Shown here: positions 57,644 through 64,000 of the stretch, in pieces
Position numbering within the stretch: the first letter of the stretch is position 1
Layout: each line of letters begins with the position of its first letter
Origin: Lobosporangium transversale
Lineage: Eukaryota > Mortierellomycota > Mortierellomycetes > Mortierellales > Mortierellaceae
NCBI RefSeq assembly: GCF_002105155.1
Contig: NW_019028997.1
Coordinates: forward strand, 278,501-342,500
Direction of reading: 5' to 3'
Length of the DNA: 64,000 nt
Program-made: the position numbers and the translations under genes
Notes under the pieces: generated by a model
Seen by the model: the letters and a program-made list of their open reading frames with translations, nothing else
Databases searched by the model: none
What the model was told of the DNA's origin: nothing

Positions 57644-58779
57644 AGCCCCAAAGGCCGCATATGTGTAGCACTTGCAAGCGCCCAGGACATAATCGAAGTA
57701 CATGTCCGAGTGCTGAAAGGTGGGCTCTACGTACTTTAAATATTTCATTAATCATACTCTTCCTCGCCATCGATTTGACTTTATAACGGATTATTACTGT
57801 CCATTGATCCATTGATTTAGCAGCCACATCCAAATGAAGCCAATCATGGAGCAGTGCGCGAGCGAAGCTTTGACCATGACCTTGATATCGAAAGTGAGAG
57901 ACCCACACAAAGGCGAAGGTGAGCTACATTTTGTTCTCTCTTTATTTCCTTTTTTTATTTTTATTTTTTATTTTTTATTTTTTATTTTTTATTTTTTATT
58001 TTTTTAATTTTTTTAATTTTTTCGTACTATATCATATTATATGCATTTTATGTAACATCAGTCTTCAGTTACTCATTAAGCAGATATTTCCGGATATCGA
58101 AAATGCTAGACTCCTTCCTGAGATGCTCATTGAGCGCGCTATCTTGAGTTCCCTTAATGAGGATGTCGATAAACTGAATCAACTAGCCACCAGTATGCTC
58201 TGTAGCACCCAGCAGTCAGTCAGTTATATTGGTCAAGATAGCCTTCAAGACCCCGAAGCAGCAGCTACGGCTCACTATCCTGTGGAATACCTGAACAACC
58301 TTTCCCCGCCAGGCTTGCCTCCGTTTAAACTGGAGCTAAAGGTTGGTCAGCCCGTCATCCTTCTTCGCAATTTGAACCCAAAGCGCGGACTATGTAATGG
58401 TGCTCGCATGATTGTACGTGCATTAGGCACAAGAATGATCCAGGCCGAGATTATGAAAGGACAATTTCAAGGAGAGTGTGTCTTTATTCCTCGCATACCG
58501 CTTACGACACTTAATGATCATTCTTCTCCGATCATGTTCTGCAGACGACAATTTCCAGTCCAGCCTGCCTTCGCCATGACCGTCAACAAGTCCCAGGGAC
58601 AGACACTCAAACATGTTGGTGTTTATCTTCCTCAAGATGTTTTCAGTCATGGTCATCTCTACGTTGCTTTGTCACGGTGTACAGACCCAAATAATCTTAA
58701 GGTACTTATCGCGAACGGCAAGGTAAGAGATAGGCTAGGAACATACACACGGAACATTGTCTTCAAAGATGCTTTATAG
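57644..58779 (+). pseudogene. Helitron protein remnant of H5
   Basis: The knuckle exon ends at a GTGGGC donor near 57719, the acidic exon ends at a GTGAGC donor near 57919, and an acceptor (acatcag) leads into the frame SLQLLIKQIFPDIENARLLPEML, the H3 helicase region downstream of Walker B. It continues with LKVGQPVILLRNLNPKRGLC, NKSQGQT and the VALSRC segment and stops at 58777-58779. The second splice joins in frame; the first does not obviously do so. It lacks nuclease and ATP-binding motifs. Confidence 0.8.
57951..58020 (+). repeat. AT-rich TTTTTTA-type tandem repeat
   Basis: About eight copies of a heptamer-like unit TTTTTTA lie in the H5 intron, just upstream of the acceptor. They probably arose by slippage in an intronic T-run. 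Confidence 0.85.
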
Positions 58780-59106
58780 CCACATTGTCTTTTGATTGCC
58801 ATTTACTGCGTTACCTCCTCGCCGTCGTTAATCTATCAAATGTTGTGATTACCAGATATTCTCCCTCTTGATTGTAGTTTCGTCTGTATTTTATTTTGTA
58901 TATTTTGTATTCTACTGTATTTTAGCTTTGTATTTTAGTTTTGTAATAAAAAAAACGTGCAGTTTACACATAATTTTTACAGTAGTAAAAGGCCAAAGGC
59001 CTACGTGAGTTTATTGTCTTCATTCCTATGTCAAAATATAAACCTTTTGCTGCTGTAGACAATGTTTCTTTTTGTTGTCTTACGAGGCTAAGCATTGAAT
59101 TTTCTA

Positions 59107-59151
59107 ACGAGGCAAGAGCCGACCGTGGCGAAGCCACGGTCTCCGGCTCGT
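59107..59151 (+). repeat. Helitron 3' terminal hairpin (H5)
   Basis: GACCGTGGC-GAA-GCCACGGTC (59121-59141) with an outer ACGAG/CTCGT pairing, the same structure as at 30842-30884. Sequence shared with H2 stops right after CTCGTA, marking the element end. Confidence 0.75.
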
Positions 59152-59155
59152 ATGT

Positions 59156-59731
59156 CAATAAATTCATTGAAGTTTAATTTATTAATGTGATGATTTAAAA
59201 TTTTCAAAAGCTCAGATCAAATCATAACAATTAGATCCTCATCCTAATTCTAATCGGCATCCTCATCACATTCTAAGCATTATTAAAATGTCATTCCACA
59301 ATTCTCGCCGTATCTCATCTGGGTCATTCACCCGTGATCCACTCGACACCCCGTGCCGTCGCTATCACCAAGTTTCCCTATATTAATTGTGTGATAGTCC
59401 CTCTCCCTTGCGCGGCCCCGGAAGACGGAGCCCGAGAGCTTCACCAACGGACCGTTGGATGATGGGGAGGTCGTCTCGACGCTCTTCGGATCGAAGCGCA
59501 GATTTCAGCCGATCTCCCACGGTCACAACCCCTTTGTCGCTGCGCTCATGGCGGCATGCGCCCAACGCTCTCTGAGGGCCAGGATAATCATCCTGCTCCG
59601 ATCAATGATAATCTCTTCCTCGTTGTGCCAATTGCACCAACACGTAATAAAGGGTGCGTGACTGAATACGAGTATAGAATGGCCGCAAACGTTTATGCTG
59701 TCCTATTTAGCGCTCCAGAGACTGTTCAAAA
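59156..59731 (+). other. Upstream region of the transposase-nuclease gene
   Basis: From 59288 short coding-like pieces occur in changing frames, for example from 59410 to 59580 and 59573 to 59787 (MAANVYAVLFSAPETVQKWI). The last one runs up to a GTGTGTG microsatellite at 59764-59772 and is shifted against the downstream frame. It may be a frameshifted N-terminus of the transposase part or an unrecognised upstream exon. Confidence 0.4.
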
Positions 59732-61720
59732 ATGGATCAGGGAAACATTTGGGACAGACACGAGTGTGTGCAGCTATCTAAGCTTACAGGTATTAATAGA
59801 CGTTCGTGCAGAGCAGCTATTAATTGGTCAATCCACGGAGATTCAGGGAAGCCTACCATAGGTGTCGGCCGCGGCGGTAAAATGAAGGAGATGGACCCGG
59901 CCGTTGAGAGTCGTCTCGACCAAATTGTGACAAAGGCGAACAGTACTGGATCATCCAACAGTGTATGGGTTGTACGGAATGAACTCAGGGATGTCCACGG
60001 TATCAACCTGTCAAAGTCCACCGTTCATCGCTATCTAAGAGCCAGCAACTTCTACTGGGGGAAAGGTATCCGCAGGTCAATTTTGCATGATACCCCACAA
60101 AATGTGAGATTCCGACACAAGTACGTTGAAGAACGTTTTTCCAATCTTAGGAAGGAAAATGGTGGCTATGTCTCAATACGACCTGAAGTATTCCTCGACG
60201 AGTCGTATTGTCACCTGGACCATTCCTCATCAAATCGATGGGTGAAGAAAGATGGCATTGTATGTAAACCTCCTCGGCAATCGCTCCTTGTCATCTTCGC
60301 TGCATTTGTGGTGTACTATGACAAAGATGAAAAGAAAACCGTCGGAAAGTTTGTCAAGGATAGTGTCCACATTTGGGACGGGAACAGAAAAACACCACTC
60401 CAGACCACGAACCATGAGCAGTCCACAGATAGGGAGCGTGCAGACGATCGTAGGGAAGCAATATCCTCTGATCATGATTACCATGGTTACTTCAATCATA
60501 CGGTGTTCGAGGCTTTGTTCGAAAAGCTCTGGAAGAGCTTGATGCAGATCAGGAAGACGGTACTCGATACCCCCAACGAGCAGAAATTGGGTTACTCCGA
60601 ATTCTTGTATGTATTTCGTTTTTGCTACAGTCTTCAATTTCAACCTTTGCCTTTGTTAACCGTGGTGATTTTAATAGGGCCGCCAGTTTCATCTTCTGCA
60701 AGGAGTTGGTGTCGTCCAGCCTTCCGCCTCAGGTGACCGAGGCTCTATATTCTATTCCGATAAAGGAGCAGATGACAGAAGGCGATGTGCGCTTCATACG
60801 AGATTGTGCTTCGGAAGCGAAGAAACAGGATTATGAAGTGTATCTGGACAATTTTTCTGCAGAGAAGGAAGGGATAAAGAGGTGCCTATTCAAGGTACTC
60901 CAAAAGTGGGCTGAGCAACCCAATTTTTGGACGGGTATACAGGAATTGGGAAACGAGGCTACATGTACCAACAGTGTCATCGTTCCTATGATTGATGGTA
61001 TATTGTCTGGTTTTTTGTTCAATAGACTAGAGTAAGTAAGCCTTCATTCTTTGATGCAGAAAAGTAATGTTTTTATTTATTGTTATTATTTTGAAGTGAT
61101 TAAAAAGTCGCGTTTTTTTTTTTTTTTTTTTTTTTGTGCAGTGATAAAAAGCTCGTCCTTCCCAAATACTGCCAAAACGAGCTCAGACCTGATGTCGCCT
61201 GGTCTAAAGGAGGGATACCATTCATGATAGCGGAGGTCAAATACCTCTATCTTGATAACGAAGCTCTGATTAAAGATCGGCGGAAGCTGTTCTGGATGAT
61301 GAAGCTGCTGGTAGACCTTCATATATTTAACAGGACGGAAAGGCCCCAGGTCATTGGCCTGCTTGTCCAGAGTATGAATTGTCGAAAAACCTTCTTTTTT
61401 TTTCTCGTCATTCACTTGGCATTGGCACTGACTATGTAATATCTAATAGATAATAGCATTGAGTTCTTTGTGATGAGCTTAGATCATGAAGCTCTTTATA
61501 TCCCCAGGTCGATGGGCATATTTACGGTTCCACAAAGCGATGAAGAGTTTGCAACGCTAGAACAAAGCTTTAATGCTTTGCTGGCCGTCCGTGTAGGTGT
61601 TTATTTCTTCTGCTTTGCTTTCAATCTTTGGCACAGCTGCGTCTTAATAGTTGATTCCATATACCTTGACATGAACAGCCACATGAAAAAATTATACGGC
61701 AAAATAAATTTAAAAAATAG
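59732..61720 (+). CDS. Chimeric protein: transposase fragment + PD-(D/E)XK-like domain
   Basis: Five exons, 59732-60606, 60678-61031, 61142-61371, 61450-61592 and 61679-61720, all GT/AG, joined without a stop to 547 residues. Residues about 15-270 resemble IS630/Tc1-like transposases: LTGINRRSCRAAINW, HTH INLSKSTVHRYLR, first catalytic Asp in VFLDESYCHLDHS (D156), LLVIFAAFVVYY, DYHGYFNHTVFEALFEKLW. The part with the remaining catalytic acids is missing. The frame then continues across intron 1 into a different domain (KLGYSEFLAASFIFCKELV, ELRPDVAW D427, IAEVKYL E441/K443, PQVIGLLVQNNSIEFFVMS), a PD-(D/E)XK nuclease-type core. The last exon is tentative. The start is the first Met in frame; the true one may lie upstream. 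Known proteins of this composition are not familiar to me. Confidence 0.6.
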
Positions 61721-61796
61721 TTGACGCGAAGATAGCATCATCCTCTCTCTTTCTTTTTCTCATTTTTCACAACAATAACAACTTGAAAAAACCACC

Positions 61797-62281
61797 ATGC
61801 CTTTAAATTTGGATATCGAGGATAAAGCTATCATCGTTGGAATGCACCTTGCGGGAATGAAGGATGCGGAGATCGCGCTGAAACGTAATGTACCAAGATC
61901 AACGGTCTACACTATTATCCAAAGATATTACAAAAGAGGTACCACCGCTCGCGCCCGGGACGACCAAGAGCACTGAGTGAAAGAGATATCAGGAGCATAG
62001 TGCGCTGCACAAAGAGAGAAAGGAGAGCCACTCTTAAGGACATCACCAATCAATTGCCGAAGAAAGTGTGCACAAGGACCGTTGCAGAGACATTGCATTC
62101 ACTGATGGACATTAGAAAAGGATTGAAAACTTGGTCTTGTGCTACTAATGGCGTGGACCATGGAACCTTCGCTGCTAATGAAGTGAAAAAAAACTCAGTA
62201 ACGACATTGACAAGATTGCTTTTGGATGTTATGGAACAGAATACTGCAAGCAATATCATTACATCAAAATATGTGTTATGA
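61797..62281 (+). pseudogene. T6: Tc1-type transposase N-terminus fragment
   Basis: The frame from 61797 (MPLNLDIEDKAIIVGMHLAG, then KDAEIALKRNVPRSTVYTII) is a helix-turn-helix DNA-binding segment of a Tc1/mariner transposase. It stops at 61974-61976. In another frame it continues with GRPRALSERDIRSIVRCTKR and DITNQLPKKVCTRTVAETLH, the linker and second helix-turn-helix, so a single frameshift near 61950 separates them. The catalytic domain is absent; after about 62120 similarity ends. Confidence 0.75.
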
Positions 62282-63946
62282 TTGGCTAGACCAGGTCAAG
62301 GATGGAAAGTTAGTTGAATGTCTAAAAAAAAAGAAAAAAGAAAAAAAAAAAAAAAAAAAACTCTTCAGTATCACTAGTCCACATCCGTAGTATCGGTTCA
62401 TTTATAGTCATAGCCCATATCCATCCAGTATGCAGACAAATAAAAGTTAATTGAGTATACAAGAGTACAAGTAGGCCCTCATGGTCCCAGGGCTCTCGAC
62501 AAAGAGTTGTGTAGACATATACTTTTGAAGGTTTTTAAGTTGAACGAGCCGGAGACCATTAAATAATAGTAAGAAGCGCCTATTCTTTATTGGGACATGT
62601 GTTTCAGTTATGTCCTGGGTGATTGCACATACTGTGAGGTTGTTAGGCTGAAGATTGACAGGATTGTATCCCGGATCCCAAAGGAAATGACATCGGGTTA
62701 AAATACAACATGTAATATATGGAGAACCCAGGCACAGACCTCGTTACGACATCTGTAAATATCAGAAGAGCACATTTACTTTTCCTTTTGCTTAAACATC
62801 GGTAAAAATAAGTAAAAACAAAAGTAAAAATTTACTCAAAATAATACTCATGTTCGTATGTTCAGCACATCAATATGATTCACTAGCTGCAGATCGATTC
62901 TATATCCTCAAATCATTGGCTTTCATCATACGCACCTCCAGATTCATGGTCTCATATCCACCCGTAGCTCTTTCCGAACGACTATTATGGCAATTCAATG
63001 ATGAATTTTACTTTGGTATAGTGCTCATCCTTCTTGCTCCATCCATGGATGGGTCTCTTTTGCAGAATGGTAAAGAGTAACCCTTGTCCTGACTAATGTT
63101 AAAATATACATCGAGAGGTAGTAAATAACGAGATGGGTAAAAGAAAAGAAAAGAAAAGAAAAGAAAGTTTTTATTACGGCTCTTCTCAATACTCCTAGGT
63201 AGTTTGTTTAGTTTTTACTTCTTTCATTAAGGCTATTATCCTTTCAACTCGCCACTCTTTAATCTCTTTTCTATACTGAAATTACCGATTGTTCCACATT
63301 GAGGTCTTTGTATTGGTAATAGCTTTCTATATAGTCTTTAAAGAGATCTCTAAAGATGAGTGCATGAATAAGCAGAAGCAGTTTAGGACTAAGGACGAGC
63401 ATGGAATGTCAAAGAGTTTGTTTGTAAAAAATACAGGTTGAAAATACTTTTCTGATTGTTTTGTTTAGCTCCATCCACTCATCTTTTGCCACCAATTCTT
63501 AAAAATTGGCTAATTTTCCTCCTAATTGCATATCGTTCTGACACCTTTCTTCATTCATTCATCCATTTGTAGAATGTCAAATTGGTGGCGTGCTAGTACC
63601 TAGCTAGTTTTATATACCAGATCAATGGCAGTTGGGTATGCTCAATTTTATCCTTCCTGATCCACTGAAATTATGGCAAGGAAGATGTTGCCTCTCTCCA
63701 CAGGGCTCTCTCTCTCTTTCTACATGTTGTTTAGGGAAATGAATTGAGCATTTCTTGATCCCCAACTAGACTGTTGCTCGCCACAAAACACAATAACCCC
63801 AGCCCTCAAACTCCTCTTTCTTTTCTTTTCTTTTCTTTTCTTCTTTTTCTTTTTTTCTTTTTCTTTTTTTTTTTTTTTAATCCTCTTCCTTTCTTTCATT
63901 TAAACATTTTTCATCACAATTGCACTGTTTTGATTCCTTTTTTATT

Positions 63947-63980
<34 letters not shown>

Positions 63981-64000
63981 CCTCTGCTCTCTCTTCAGCC
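62282..64000. other. Gene-free right end, pyrimidine-rich
   Basis: No gene is recognised in 1.7 kb. A poly-A run lies near 62341-62360, an (AAAAG)n repeat near 63141-63166 and its complement-like (TTTTC)n near 63820-63842, and a poly-T run of over 30 near 63945-63980. The rising pyrimidine content near the edge resembles the leaders before the genes at 4035 and 8014, so a plus-strand gene may begin just outside. Confidence 0.45.

Larger units (their letters stand above)
57625..59151 (+). mobile_element. H5: internally deleted Helitron with 3' end
   Basis: Begins at the T3b flank. It has a zinc-knuckle exon (CSTCKRPGHNRSTC near 57660-57717), a short acidic exon like that of H3 (ESERPTQRR, ending near 57918), an AT-rich intron with a TTTTTTA-type repeat, and the helicase C-terminus (58068-58779). 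The whole Rep domain and Walker A/B are missing. The 3' hairpin at 59107-59151 closes it. Confidence 0.8.

Overview
The window is nuclear DNA from a filamentous fungus, most likely an early-diverging Mucoromycota lineage; I lean to Mortierellales-type but cannot fix the species. Support: spliceosomal introns with GT/AG ends and long homopolymer tracts, fungal gene families (Zn2Cys6 regulator, MOB1, an F-BAR/DEP/RhoGAP protein, a saccharopine-dehydrogenase-like protein), chromodomain Ty3/gypsy elements, Tc1/mariner elements, intron-containing Helitrons, and a Crinkler (CRN) effector-type gene.

Layout. 1-19 kb is an ordinary gene-bearing segment: an unidentified partial gene and an orphan last exon of ribosomal protein eL37; MOB1 (minus); a Zn2Cys6 transcription factor (plus); a saccharopine-dehydrogenase-like oxidoreductase (plus); a nine-exon F-BAR/DEP/RhoGAP protein (plus); a SAM-dependent methyltransferase with a possible myristoylation start (minus). 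Introns and flanks here are full of 18-40 nt poly-T or poly-A runs. 18.8-25.3 kb is a long stretch without a recognisable gene.

25.3-62.3 kb is a dense nest of mobile elements: three related Tc1/mariner families in several copies (T1; T2a and T2b, practically identical and intact; T3a and T3b, broken; T4, frameshifted; T6, only a fragment), four Helitron copies (H1, H2, H3, H5; only H3 is near full length), two chromodomain gypsy retrotransposons (A, 3' truncated; B, complete with two LTRs) and a gypsy fragment (C). Nesting order can be read: T3a lies inside an intron of H3; gypsy A interrupts the H3 helicase; T2b lies in the gypsy A leader; gypsy B is embedded in T3b. Many junctions lack target duplications, so recombination between copies has shaped the block.

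Two host-type genes sit inside the block and are the most interesting loci: a CRN gene whose three exons join an N-terminal ubiquitin-like header, a PD-(D/E)XK nuclease-like domain and a protein kinase domain (31.1-33.2 kb); and a five-exon gene (59.7-61.7 kb) that joins an IS630/Tc1-like transposase fragment in frame to a second PD-(D/E)XK-like domain. Both gypsy elements carry a perfect -1 ribosomal frameshift heptamer (GGGAAAA and GGGAAAC) at the equivalent codon of the gag/pol overlap. 62.3-64 kb is gene-free and pyrimidine-rich, possibly leading to a gene beyond the edge.
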